From: Rhizobium sp. BK399
GTDB lineage: Bacteria > Pseudomonadota > Alphaproteobacteria > Rhizobiales > Rhizobiaceae
Length of the DNA: 42,377 nucleotides
Assembly: GCF_014194695.1 (NCBI RefSeq)
Contig: NZ_JACIAH010000028.1
Coordinates: 1-42,377, forward strand
Direction: 5' to 3'
Made by a program: the position numbers and the translations under genes. How positions within the stretch are numbered: the first letter of the stretch is position 1; each line of letters begins with the position of its first letter. Shown here piece after piece: positions 18,041-25,613 of this stretch. The notes under the pieces are model-generated. The model saw nothing but the letters and a program-made list of their open reading frames with translations. It ran no database searches and had not been told where the DNA came from.

Positions 18041-18952
18041 TTGCTGAGGAAATCCACCACTCCCTTGGAAAATCCCGGCAACGAATCGACCGACAGCTTC
18101 GGCTGCCCGTTCGACAAGCTCTACAGGAACCAAACAATTCGCGGCGCGGGTCTCACCGTCTTGCGCAAGGGGTCACGTGACGCCTTCCTGCAGCAGGTCT
18201 CCACGCCCGCCAGCGACCGTGGATTTGCCGTCGGTGTCTCGACGCTTCCAGGCCATACCCGCCGCATTTTCCATGAGCACCACGCGACAACGCATGTCTT
18301 CGACCACGACTCTGTCTACATCCGCAGCCTGGGAGAGGACTACAAGGCCGATCTCGCAGCTCCCTTCGATTTCCTTCTCCTCGAGATTTCTCCCGACTCG
18401 CTTGCCCTGATCGCCGATGAAGCCGATCTCCCGACAGTATCGGCGCTGAACACTATCACTGCCCATCCGGATCCCGTTCTCGCCAACCTGGCACGCGCTC
18501 TGATACCTGCGCTCGAAAACCCGGAAAAGGCCAGCAGGCTGTTTGTCGATCAACTGACGGCAGCCATTGGAACACACGTCATCCAGCAATACGGCGAGCG
18601 TGCCGTCTCAAGCGGATCGAGATCGCGCAAACTCTCCCGCGCCCAGGAGAATGTCGCCAAGGCGCTCATCCTCGACAATCTTCACGGCAACGTCTCGATC
18701 GCGGAGCTCGCGGAAGCTTGCAGTCTTTCCCGCGGTTACTTCATCCACGCATTCCGCGAAACGACGGGCGTGACACCCTATCAATGGCTGCTGCGCGAGA
18801 GGATTACCCGGGCACGGACGCTGTTGCTTGAGACGGACGCCTCTCTCTCCGAAGTGGCGATTTCCTGCGGCTTCTCGGATCAGAGCCACTTTACTCGCGT
18901 GTTCGCGAATGTCGTTGGCACGACGCCCGGTATCTGGCGGCGAACCGCGTGA
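18041..18952 (+). CDS. AraC-family transcriptional regulator
   Basis: A 303-residue protein. The N-terminal 190 residues form an AraC_binding_2-type sensor domain. Residues from about 205 to the end carry the two helix-turn-helix units: NVSIAELAEACSLSRGYFIHAFRETTG and ASLSEVAISCGFSDQSHFTRVFANVVGTTPGIWRR. The frame starts at a TTG at 18041, preceded by GAAGGTAGC; no ATG fits better. It lies 180 nt from, and divergent to, the headless AraC remnant, and upstream of the isochorismatase gene on the same strand. It may be a second regulator of the cluster or control its own target; the sequence shows no binding site for it. Confidence 0.9.
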   Translation: MLRKSTTPLENPGNESTDSFGCPFDKLYRNQTIRGAGLTVLRKGSRDAFLQQVSTPASDRGFAVGVSTLPGHTRRIFHEHHATTHVFDHDSVYIRSLGEDYKADLAAPFDFLLLEISPDSLALIADEADLPTVSALNTITAHPDPVLANLARALIPALENPEKASRLFVDQLTAAIGTHVIQQYGERAVSSGSRSRKLSRAQENVAKALILDNLHGNVSIAELAEACSLSRGYFIHAFRETTGVTPYQWLLRERITRARTLLLETDASLSEVAISCGFSDQSHFTRVFANVVGTTPGIWRRTA

Positions 18953-19338
18953 CGCGCATGGAAGCGCTTGGCGCACGCCAAGATTTGCCTGTCTTTTGTT
19001 CTACGCATCTGACTATCTGACAAGACCTTCCTCCAATGTCGCGCGAAAATCCGTTGCATCGGGTGAGCGGCGGGCGCTTCCCGTGACCAAACGGGGAAGT
19101 GGACCTAGTGGGAATTGTTGCGAAATCCGTAATTCATTCACAATCAATATTGCAATTCCGTGCGGTTATCCGATGCGTTAGGTTTCTGTTCAGCAGCCAA
19201 TGACAACGAGTGAGCGGAGCCACACCGATCCGCAAACACTTCAAGGATTGCAGAACGAGCGCCGTGCGCTCCGATCGACGCTGCTGCCCATTTCTGACAC
19301 CGCAACAGGCGGTACAGCAACCGAAGAGGAATTGACCC
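18953..19338. other. Leader region of the isochorismatase unit
   Basis: No gene is visible. Operator copy C lies at 19129-19157, leaving an unusually long leader of about 180 nt to the ATG at 19339. This leader could hold a further control element, but I see no clear riboswitch or attenuator. Confidence 0.5.
19129..19157 (+). promoter_or_regulatory. Shared 29-nt operator, copy C (upstream of isochorismatase unit)
   Basis: It reads GTAATTCATTC at the start and ATATTGCAATT at the end. It is nearly the same as copy B over its second half, and the match continues a few bases beyond (CCGYGC). It lies 181 nt ahead of the isochorismatase start. Confidence 0.75.
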
Positions 19339-20028
19339 ATGTCGAAGCTCGAAGTCCTGACCCCCGCGAACACCCAGCTCATCTTCATCGACCAGCAGCC
19401 GCAGATGGCGTTCGGCGTCCAGTCGATTGATCGCCAGGTACTGAAGAACAATGTCGTCGGCCTCGCCAAGGCCGCCAAGATTTTCAACGTCCCCACCACG
19501 ATCACCACGGTCGAGACGCAATCCTTCTCGGGCAACACCTTTCCGGAACTACTTGCCGTCTACCCGGAGAACGACATTCTCGAGCGCACCTCGATGAACT
19601 CCTGGGACGACCAGAACGTCCGTGACGCGCTGGCGAAGAACGCCGCCGAGGGCCGCAAGAAGATCGTCGTCTCCGGTCTGTGGACGGAAGTGTGCAACAC
19701 AACCTTCGCACTCTCGGCCCTGCATGATGTTCCAGATTATGAGATCTACATGGTCGCGGATGCTTCCGGCGGCACGTCCTCCGACGCGCACAAATACGCG
19801 ATGGACCGGATGGTTCAGGCAGGCGTGATCCCGGTCACTTGGCAGCAGGTCCTGCTCGAGTGGCAGCGCGACTGGGCTCGCAGGGAAACCTACGATGCTG
19901 TCACCACCCTCGTGAAGGAGCATTCCGGCGCATACGGCATGGGCATCGACTACGCCTACACGATGGTTCACGGCGCAGAGGAACGTGTCAAGCACGGCAA
20001 GCGCATCGGCCCGAACCCCGCCAAGTAA
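19339..20028 (+). CDS. Isochorismatase-family cysteine hydrolase (YcaC-like)
   Basis: A 229-residue hydrolase of the isochorismatase superfamily. Asp18 (FIDQQ) and Cys119 (SGLWTEVCNT) are the visible Asp and nucleophilic Cys of the catalytic triad. The Lys of the YcaC triad (in RKGEINAWD) aligns with Arg83 in LERTSMNSWD. The C-terminal helix region YGMGIDYAYTMVHGAEERVKHG fits the YcaC branch. Substrates of this branch are largely unknown; amide or imine-type bonds are likely. The ATG at 19339 follows AGAGGAATTGACCC. It is the first gene behind operator copy C, and a strong terminator follows it, so the downstream genes may depend partly on readthrough. Confidence 0.9.
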   Translation: MSKLEVLTPANTQLIFIDQQPQMAFGVQSIDRQVLKNNVVGLAKAAKIFNVPTTITTVETQSFSGNTFPELLAVYPENDILERTSMNSWDDQNVRDALAKNAAEGRKKIVVSGLWTEVCNTTFALSALHDVPDYEIYMVADASGGTSSDAHKYAMDRMVQAGVIPVTWQQVLLEWQRDWARRETYDAVTTLVKEHSGAYGMGIDYAYTMVHGAEERVKHGKRIGPNPAK

Positions 20029-20038
20029 GGGCCTGATC

Positions 20039-20075
20039 AGGCCGCTCCGATAACCCCGTCGGAGCGGCCTTTCTC
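20039..20075 (+). terminator. Rho-independent terminator after isochorismatase gene
   Basis: A perfect 12-bp stem (AGGCCGCTCCGA/TCGGAGCGGCCT) with an 8-nt loop, followed by TTCTCT. It begins 10 nt after the stop codon. Confidence 0.8.
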
Positions 20076-20094
20076 TAACCGTGGAGGGCATCCC

Positions 20095-20382
20095 GTGAAA
20101 ATCTATCTTCTTTCTCTCGGTGCAGGTGTGCTTGTGGGCATCGTCTACAGCCTCCTGAACGTCCGTTCGCCGGCTCCGCCTGTCATTGCCTTGGTCGGAC
20201 TTCTCGGCATTCTGGTCGGCGAGCAGATCCTCCCGCTCGCGAAGTCGCTTTGGACAAAGGAGCCAGCAGCCGTTTCATGGCTCCATCAGATCAAGCCGCA
20301 CGTGTTCGGCCACCTGCCTAAGGGCGGCGATCTTATCGACCTCGCCCATCAGGCGGAGGCGAAAGCGGAGGAGCGGAGCTGA
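20095..20382 (+). CDS. XapX domain protein (DUF1427), small membrane protein
   Basis: A 95-residue protein with two hydrophobic segments (residues 3-22 and 29-50) and the XapX signature GVLVGIVYSLLNVRSPAPPVIALVGLLGI, here split over both helices. XapX proteins sit next to hydrolases of the amidohydrolase and isochorismatase families in many proteobacteria; their function is unknown. The start is a GTG at 20095 behind GGAGGGCATCCC, a good ribosome binding site. It overlaps the next gene by one base (stop TGA at 20380-20382 and start ATG at 20382), so the two are translationally coupled. It lies after the isochorismatase terminator. Confidence 0.85.
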   Translation: MKIYLLSLGAGVLVGIVYSLLNVRSPAPPVIALVGLLGILVGEQILPLAKSLWTKEPAAVSWLHQIKPHVFGHLPKGGDLIDLAHQAEAKAEERS

Positions 20383-22364
20383 TGACGACGCGTCGATCCT
20401 TTCTTGGAGGCGCGTCGAGCCTGGCGTTCTCGAACCTCTTCTCCCCCGCGAAAGCCGCCGATCCAAACCAGACCGGAGTAGACACCATGCATCCCGACCT
20501 GATCCTCCACAACGGTCGCGTGACGACCCTCGACCGGACCAATCCGAACGCCACGGCGATCGCCATCAAGGACGGCCTGTTTCTCGAAGTCGGATCCGAC
20601 AGCGAGATTATGGCGCTGGCTGGTGCCAGCACGAAGATCGTCGACCTCAGGGGCAAGCGCGTCCTGCCGGGTCTGATCGACAACCACACCCACGTCGTGC
20701 GCGGCGGCCTGAACTACAACATGGAACTGCGCTGGGATGGCGTTCGATCGCTCGCCGATGCGATGGACATGCTGAAGCGCCAGGTGGCGATCACGCCCGC
20801 GCCGCAATGGGTTCGCGTCGTCGGGGGGTTCACTGAACATCAGTTCGCCGAAAAGCGCCTGCCGACGATAGAGGAGATCAATGCGATCGCTCCCGATACC
20901 CCCGTCTTCCTGTTGCATCTCTACGACCGGGCACTCCTGAATGGCGCGGCCCTGCGCGCCGTCGGCTACACCCGCGATACGGCGAACCCACCCGGCGGCG
21001 AAATCACGCGCGATGCCAACGGAAACCCGACGGGCATGCTGCTCGCGAAGCCGAATGCGGGCATTCTGTACTCGACGCTCGCCAAGGGGCCGAAGCTTCC
21101 TCTGGACTACCAGGTCAACTCGACCCGTCACTTCATGCGCGAACTGAACCGCCTCGGCGTGACAGGCGTGATCGATGCGGGCGGGGGCTTCCAGAACTAT
21201 CCGGACGACTACGCGGTCATCCAGAAGCTCTCCGATGAGAACCAGATGACGGTGCGTCTGGCCTACAACCTCTTCACCCAGAAGCCCAAGGAAGAGAAAC
21301 AGGACTTCCTGAACTGGACGCGGTCGGTCAAATACAAGCAGGGCAACGACTACTTCCGTCACAACGGTGCCGGTGAGATGCTGGTCTTCTCGGCTGCCGA
21401 CTTCGAGGATTTCCGCCAGCCCCGTCCAGAGATGGCTCCGGAAATGGAAGGCGAGCTGGAAGAGGTCGTCCACGTACTGGCGGAAAACCGCTGGCCCTGG
21501 CGTCTCCACGCCACCTATGACGAGACCATCTCCCGCGCCCTCGATGTGTTCGAGAAGGTCAACAGGGACATTCCGCTCGAAGGACTGAACTGGTTCTTCG
21601 ACCATGCCGAAACCATCTCGGATCGCTCGATCGACCGCATCGCCGCACTCGGCGGCGGCATCGCCACTCAGCACCGCATGGCCTATCAGGGCGAATATTT
21701 CGTTGAGCGCTACGGCCATGGAGTGGCGGAAGCCACGCCGCCGATTAAGCGCATGCTCGACAAGGGTGTGAATGTCTCGGCAGGGACGGATGCCACCCGC
21801 GTCGCTTCGTACAATCCGTGGGTCTCGCTCTCCTGGATGGTGACCGGCAAGACAGTCGGCGGAATGCAGCTCTACCCGCGTGCAAACTGCCTCGATCGCG
21901 AGACCGCGCTGCGCATGTGGACCGAAAAGGTCACATGGTTCTCGAACGAAGAAGGTAAGAAGGGCCGTATCGAGAAGGGCCAGTTTGCCGACCTCGTGGT
22001 GCCGAACAAGGACTTCTTCTCCTGCTCCGAGGACGAGATTTCGTTCCTCACCTCGGAACTGACCATGGTCGGCGGCAAGATCGTCTATGGCGCGGGCGAC
22101 TTTAAGACGCTCGACGAGAACGACATCCCGCCAGCGATGCCCGACTGGTCTCCCGTACGCAAGTTCGGCGGTTACGCGGCGTGGGGCGAACCTGAAGGCG
22201 CAGGCGCTCGCTCATTGCGCCGCACGGCGATCTCCACATGCGGATGTGCCAGCAATTGCGGCGTGCATGGCCATGACCATGTTGGAGCTTGGACATCCAA
22301 GCTTCCGATCGCCGACCTCAAGGGATTCTTCGGCGCGCTCGGCTGCTCCTGCTGGGCGGTCTAA
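20382..22364 (+). CDS. Tat-exported amidohydrolase, YtcJ-like, with Cys-rich C-terminal tail
   Basis: A 660-residue metal-dependent hydrolase of the YtcJ-type amidohydrolase group. The N-terminus carries a Tat signal (TTRRSFLGG plus a short hydrophobic stretch), so it should work in the periplasm. Metal-site motifs are visible in order: LIDNHTHVV (HxH), the HATYDET and FDHAETIS histidines, and AGTDATRVASYNPW with the catalytic Asp. The final 45 residues include CGCASNCGVHGHDHV and GALGCSCWAV; this Cys/His-rich tail is not part of the usual 540-residue family fold and could bind metal. Members hydrolyse amide or N-formyl-type bonds of small heterocycles; the substrate is unknown. It is coupled to the XapX gene and followed by a strong hairpin. 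Confidence 0.88.
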   Translation: MTTRRSFLGGASSLAFSNLFSPAKAADPNQTGVDTMHPDLILHNGRVTTLDRTNPNATAIAIKDGLFLEVGSDSEIMALAGASTKIVDLRGKRVLPGLIDNHTHVVRGGLNYNMELRWDGVRSLADAMDMLKRQVAITPAPQWVRVVGGFTEHQFAEKRLPTIEEINAIAPDTPVFLLHLYDRALLNGAALRAVGYTRDTANPPGGEITRDANGNPTGMLLAKPNAGILYSTLAKGPKLPLDYQVNSTRHFMRELNRLGVTGVIDAGGGFQNYPDDYAVIQKLSDENQMTVRLAYNLFTQKPKEEKQDFLNWTRSVKYKQGNDYFRHNGAGEMLVFSAADFEDFRQPRPEMAPEMEGELEEVVHVLAENRWPWRLHATYDETISRALDVFEKVNRDIPLEGLNWFFDHAETISDRSIDRIAALGGGIATQHRMAYQGEYFVERYGHGVAEATPPIKRMLDKGVNVSAGTDATRVASYNPWVSLSWMVTGKTVGGMQLYPRANCLDRETALRMWTEKVTWFSNEEGKKGRIEKGQFADLVVPNKDFFSCSEDEISFLTSELTMVGGKIVYGAGDFKTLDENDIPPAMPDWSPVRKFGGYAAWGEPEGAGARSLRRTAISTCGCASNCGVHGHDHVGAWTSKLPIADLKGFFGALGCSCWAV

Positions 22365-22376
22365 ACTCAGCTTTGC

Positions 22377-22404
22377 GCTCGGGCGGCCACGCCGCCGCCC
22401 GAGC
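22377..22404 (+). terminator. Terminator-like hairpin after the amidohydrolase gene
   Basis: A perfect 11-bp stem (GCTCGGGCGGC/GCCGCCCGAGC) with a 6-nt loop, 12 nt after the stop codon. There is no T-run, but the stem is very GC-rich. Confidence 0.65.
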
Positions 22405-22429
22405 GACCCATCGGATAATTTCAAAAACA

Positions 22430-22458
22430 GCAATTAAATCGAAACGATTGCTGCAATT
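22430..22458 (+). promoter_or_regulatory. Shared 29-nt operator, copy D (upstream of DoxX-MFS operon)
   Basis: Begins GCAATTAAATC, then GAAAC, and ends TGCTGCAATT. Its core is a 19-bp imperfect palindrome (AACGATTGC-T-GCAATTGTT, arms ATTGC/GCAAT). It ends 78 nt before the DoxX start. Confidence 0.75.
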
Positions 22459-22536
22459 GTTGGTAAGATGTTAACCAGCCAATATCGCTCCATCAAACGC
22501 AGCCGCTCGAACAGATCGGCGAACGCAGGAGCAGAT

Positions 22537-22980
22537 ATGACCCACCAATCCCCTATGTCGAATCCAGTCCGGAGCAGTCTGGCACGCATCGTCGCCTCTC
22601 CGGTCACGCGAACCGTGTCGCTGCTTGCGCTCTGCGCCGCCTACATCCAGGGTCCGCTCACCAAGATCTTCGATTTCAACGGCGCACTGGCCGAAATGGA
22701 CCACTTCGGTCTCCACCCAGCCGCCTTCTTCGCAGTCGCCGTCATCGTGTTCGAACTGGCGGCTTCAGCCATGGTGGTCTCGGGCGTTCTGCGTTGGGCA
22801 GGCGCCCTGGCGCTGGCTGGCTTCACACTTCTCGCGACCTTCATCGCCCTCCGCTTCTGGGAAATGGCTCCCGGCATGGACCGTATGATGGCGACCAACG
22901 CGTTCTTTGAACATGTTGGCCTCGCTGGCGCATTCCTCTTCGTCGCCGCATTCGACCTCACAAAGGGAGCAGGCAAATGA
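22537..22980 (+). CDS. DoxX-family integral membrane protein
   Basis: A 147-residue protein with four hydrophobic helices and the DoxX-type pattern LCAAYIQGPLTKIFDFNGAL, then HFGLHPAAFFAVAVIVFELAASAMVVSG. DoxX-like proteins are small quinone-linked membrane proteins; some relatives take part in thiosulfate:quinone oxidoreduction or thiol-redox complexes. The ATG at 22537 follows GCAGGAGCAGAT. Its stop overlaps the ATG of the MFS gene (ATGA at 22977-22980). The operon is headed by operator copy D. Confidence 0.85.
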   Translation: MTHQSPMSNPVRSSLARIVASPVTRTVSLLALCAAYIQGPLTKIFDFNGALAEMDHFGLHPAAFFAVAVIVFELAASAMVVSGVLRWAGALALAGFTLLATFIALRFWEMAPGMDRMMATNAFFEHVGLAGAFLFVAAFDLTKGAGK

Positions 22981-24575
22981 GCGCGGCAAAAGCATCCGGC
23001 GGAACCTTCGCGCCACTCGCACAGCCTGTATTTGCGGTTCTCTGGATCGCCACCGTCCTTGGCAATACCGGAAGCTTCATGCGCGACGTCGCAAGCTCCT
23101 GGCTGATGACGGATCTTTCGGCATCGCCGGCCGCGGTCGCCATGGTCCAGGCGGCCGGAACCCTGCCGATCTTCCTGCTTGCCATTCCTGCGGGCGTTCT
23201 CACCGACATCCTCGATAGCCGCAAGTTCCTGATCGCCGTCCAGCTCCTGCTGGCATCCGTCAGCATCTCGCTCATGATCCTGTCCCAGACGGGCATGCTG
23301 TCGGTCAGCGCGCTGATCGGTCTGACCTTCCTCGGCGGGATCGGTGCGGCGCTCATGGGTCCGACCTGGCAGGCCATCGTTCCGGAACTGGTGAAGCGCG
23401 AGGATGTCAAGAGCGCCGTGGCGCTGAACTCGCTTGGCATCAACATTGCCCGCTCCATCGGGCCTGCCGCGGGCGGCCTGCTTCTCGCAGCCTTTGGAGC
23501 GGGGATCACCTACGGCGCCGATGTCGCAAGCTACGCCGTGGTGATCGCAGCTCTGGTCTGGTGGCCACGGGCGAAGAATGCAAACGACGCGCTGCAGGAG
23601 AACTTCTTCGGTGCCTTCCGGGCCGGGCTTCGCTACACCCGCTCGAGCAAACCGCTCCACGTCGTCCTCCTGCGCGCCTCGATCTTCTTCGCCTTCGCCA
23701 GCGCCGTGTGGGCGCTCCTTCCGCTCGTGGCCCGGCAGTTGCTGGGTGGTGATGCCAGCTTCTACGGCATCCTGCTCGGTGCAGTCGGTGCAGGCGCGAT
23801 TGGTGGCGCTTTGGTCATGCCGAAGCTGCGCGAACGCCTGAGTTCCGACGGCCTGCTTCTCGGTGCCGCGCTGATCACCGCTGCGGTTATGGGTGTCCTG
23901 TCACTCGCCCCGCCGAAGATCGTTGCCATCATCGTTCTTCTGTTCCTCGGTGCGGCATGGATCACTGCTCTGACAACGCTCAACGGCGCGGCCCAGGCTG
24001 TTCTTCCGAACTGGGTGCGTGGTCGCGGCCTCGCCGTCTACCTCACCGTCTTCAATGGTGCGATGACTGCCGGGAGCCTTGGTTGGGGCGCGGTCGGCGA
24101 GGCTGTCGGCATCCAATCGACCCTGCTCATCGGAGCCGCCGGACTGCTTGTGGCCGGGTTCATCATGCACCGCGTGAAGCTTCCTGCAGGCGATGCCGAC
24201 ATGGTGCCGTCCAATCACTGGCCTGAGCCGCTTGTTGCGGAACCCGTTGCCCATGACCGTGGTCCGGTTCTGATCCTGATCGAGTACAAGGTCGAGAAGC
24301 AGCACCGCAGCGCATTCCTGCACGCCATCGATCATCTTTCCAACGAACGCCGCCGCGATGGTGCCTATGGCTGGGGTGTCACCGAGGACTCGGCTGACCC
24401 GGAAAAGATCGTCGAATGGTTCATGGTGGAATCCTGGGCTGAACATCTTCGCCAGCACAAGCGGGTCTCCAACGCCGACGCCGACCTGCAGGGCAAGGTG
24501 CTGGCCTACCATGTCGGTCCCGAGAAACCTGTTGTCCGTCACTTCCTGACGATCAATCGGCCTGGTGCCGCATGA
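22977..24575 (+). CDS. MFS transporter, MFS_3/enterobactin-exporter type, with C-terminal ABM-like domain
   Basis: A 532-residue protein. Residues 15 to about 405 contain 12 membrane helices with the MFS_3 (DUF894) features: FAVLWIATVLGNTGSFMRDVASSWLMTDL, a loop-2/3 DILDSRKFL motif, and LNSLGINIARSIGPAAGGLL. After the last helix a soluble stretch of about 110 residues (RGPVLILIEYKVEKQHRSAFLHAI onwards) looks like a ferredoxin-fold ABM monooxygenase-like domain, as usual for this family. Members export siderophores or small toxic compounds by proton antiport. It starts within the DoxX stop codon (ATGA), and a strong hairpin follows. Confidence 0.9.
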   Translation: MSAAKASGGTFAPLAQPVFAVLWIATVLGNTGSFMRDVASSWLMTDLSASPAAVAMVQAAGTLPIFLLAIPAGVLTDILDSRKFLIAVQLLLASVSISLMILSQTGMLSVSALIGLTFLGGIGAALMGPTWQAIVPELVKREDVKSAVALNSLGINIARSIGPAAGGLLLAAFGAGITYGADVASYAVVIAALVWWPRAKNANDALQENFFGAFRAGLRYTRSSKPLHVVLLRASIFFAFASAVWALLPLVARQLLGGDASFYGILLGAVGAGAIGGALVMPKLRERLSSDGLLLGAALITAAVMGVLSLAPPKIVAIIVLLFLGAAWITALTTLNGAAQAVLPNWVRGRGLAVYLTVFNGAMTAGSLGWGAVGEAVGIQSTLLIGAAGLLVAGFIMHRVKLPAGDADMVPSNHWPEPLVAEPVAHDRGPVLILIEYKVEKQHRSAFLHAIDHLSNERRRDGAYGWGVTEDSADPEKIVEWFMVESWAEHLRQHKRVSNADADLQGKVLAYHVGPEKPVVRHFLTINRPGAA

Positions 24576-24584
24576 TGAAGACTT

Positions 24585-24615
24585 GGGCAGGGCGGCGGCT
24601 TCGGCCGCCCAGCCC
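24585..24615 (+). terminator. Terminator-like hairpin after the MFS gene
   Basis: A 12-bp stem with one mismatch (GGGCAGGGCGGC/GCCGCCCAGCCC) around a 7-nt loop, 10 nt after the stop codon. Confidence 0.7.
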
Positions 24616-24630
24616 ATTATGCCGCCACGC

Positions 24631-24659
24631 GCAATGAACTCGAAACAATTGATGAAATT
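24631..24659 (+). promoter_or_regulatory. Shared 29-nt operator, copy E (upstream of a truncated gene)
   Basis: Begins GCAATGAACTC, then GAAAC, and ends GATGAAATT. Its core has perfect 7-bp palindromic arms (AACAATT/AATTGTT). It lies after the MFS terminator and 70 nt before a start codon whose gene is cut off after 30 codons. Confidence 0.7.
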
Positions 24660-24728
24660 GTTGAAGCTGGCATCTGGCGTCAAAGCTGGAGCGACGTCGC
24701 GGCACCTAACAGAAATACAGGTCAAGAA

Positions 24729-24821
24729 ATGAAGTTTCCCTCCCTTCCTACCCTTCGGGTGATAACATTCCCCTTCGGCTTCTCACTGGCAATTGTTCTT
24801 TTACCGCTCGATACTCGCTAG
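24729..24821 (+). pseudogene. 5' stub of a gene truncated by an IS30-family fragment
   Basis: An ATG at 24729, preceded by CAGGTCAAGAA, opens a frame of 30 codons starting MKFPSLPTLRV and continuing with a hydrophobic stretch (FPFGFSLAIVLLP). It resembles the first helix or signal of a membrane or exported protein. The reading frame then enters sequence of the IS30-type transposase fragment and stops at 24819-24821. With operator copy E 70 nt upstream, it is probably the remnant of a fifth unit of the local regulon. The product cannot be identified. Confidence 0.55.
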
Positions 24822-25270
24822 CACTTGCACGGCGCAGTTGGGGATCAAAGCCGCACGATGCTTTCGGAAATCAACCTGCAAGGTGACGTCGCCGACGCAT
24901 GCGACGAGGCTGCGCCCCTCCAACAACAGGCGCCCGGCGATCTGCTCCGGAGACCAGCGTGCCTCCAACTGGCTGATGATCTCCGTGCGTAAATTCGGGT
25001 GCCGCCGCAGCTTTCTCAGCCGGTGTCCCCGGTCCTTAGAGATATCGTGAGCTACCGTGCTGTAGTAGCCGTCGTAGTCCGGCAGTTCACGATGGCGAAA
25101 CGTGTTGCGCTTGATCTCGGGGTAAATCGTCGAACGATGGCGGCCAAGCTGACGGGCCATTTCGTTGACAGGCACTTTTGCCACCACCAGCTGATGTAGG
25201 CGTCGTTGGTCGGCGAGAGCAAGCTGCGTATAGGGGCCAGAATGGCGAAAATACTGAAGCTGGCGACAGC
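24801..25270 (-). mobile_element. IS30-family transposase fragment
   Basis: On the minus strand the frame reads PYTQLALADQRRLHQLV, continuing with NEMARQLGRHRSTIYPEIKRN (the IS30 helix-turn-helix) and later LEARWSPEQIAGRLLLEG. This is the N-terminal DNA-binding half of an IS30-type transposase. The normal ATG is missing (the frame follows a stop near 25283 and the first start is a GTG at 25187). After GRLLLEG the sequence no longer matches the family, and the DDE catalytic domain is absent. It is therefore an inactive fragment. It borders the truncated gene behind operator copy E. Confidence 0.75.
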
Positions 25271-25613
25271 GTGAAGGCGTCTATCAGCGAGAGACAAGCG
25301 ACTGGCAACGTCGCCGATCTGTGGCAGATTTTCTGTATATGGCCGGTGCGCTCTGCATTTGATGGGGTTGTCGAAGACGGCCTCAACGGCTTAGTCGGTT
25401 CTTTGGTGCGCAACGCCACCATTGAGACGGATATTCCGGAAAGCCCTCTGGAGATTCACAAGGAACTTGTTACGGCCTTTTGTTCGAAATACGCTTCGCG
25501 ACACAAGGTCCGCAATCGGCCTCGGCCGGTTGCACCGCTGTTCACTTCCCACAATGTAGATGATCCATTTGATACAGCGTGCGTACAAATGTCTGATCAT
25601 AAGGAGGAAGGAT
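25271..25613. other. Intergenic region with no recognised gene
   Basis: No family-like frame on either strand. The codon pattern suggests old decayed sequence next to the IS30 fragment. The only clear signal is the strong ribosome binding site AAGGAGGAAGG at its right end, which belongs to the alpha/beta hydrolase. Confidence 0.45.

Noticed and set aside
20349..21719. A 456-codon minus-strand frame across the amidohydrolase
   Set aside because: An antisense frame caused by codon bias; the plus strand has all metal-site motifs and a coupled start.
22641..23660. A 339-codon minus-strand frame across DoxX and MFS genes
   Set aside because: No membrane helices or motifs, and it spans two clearly coding genes in the opposite direction.
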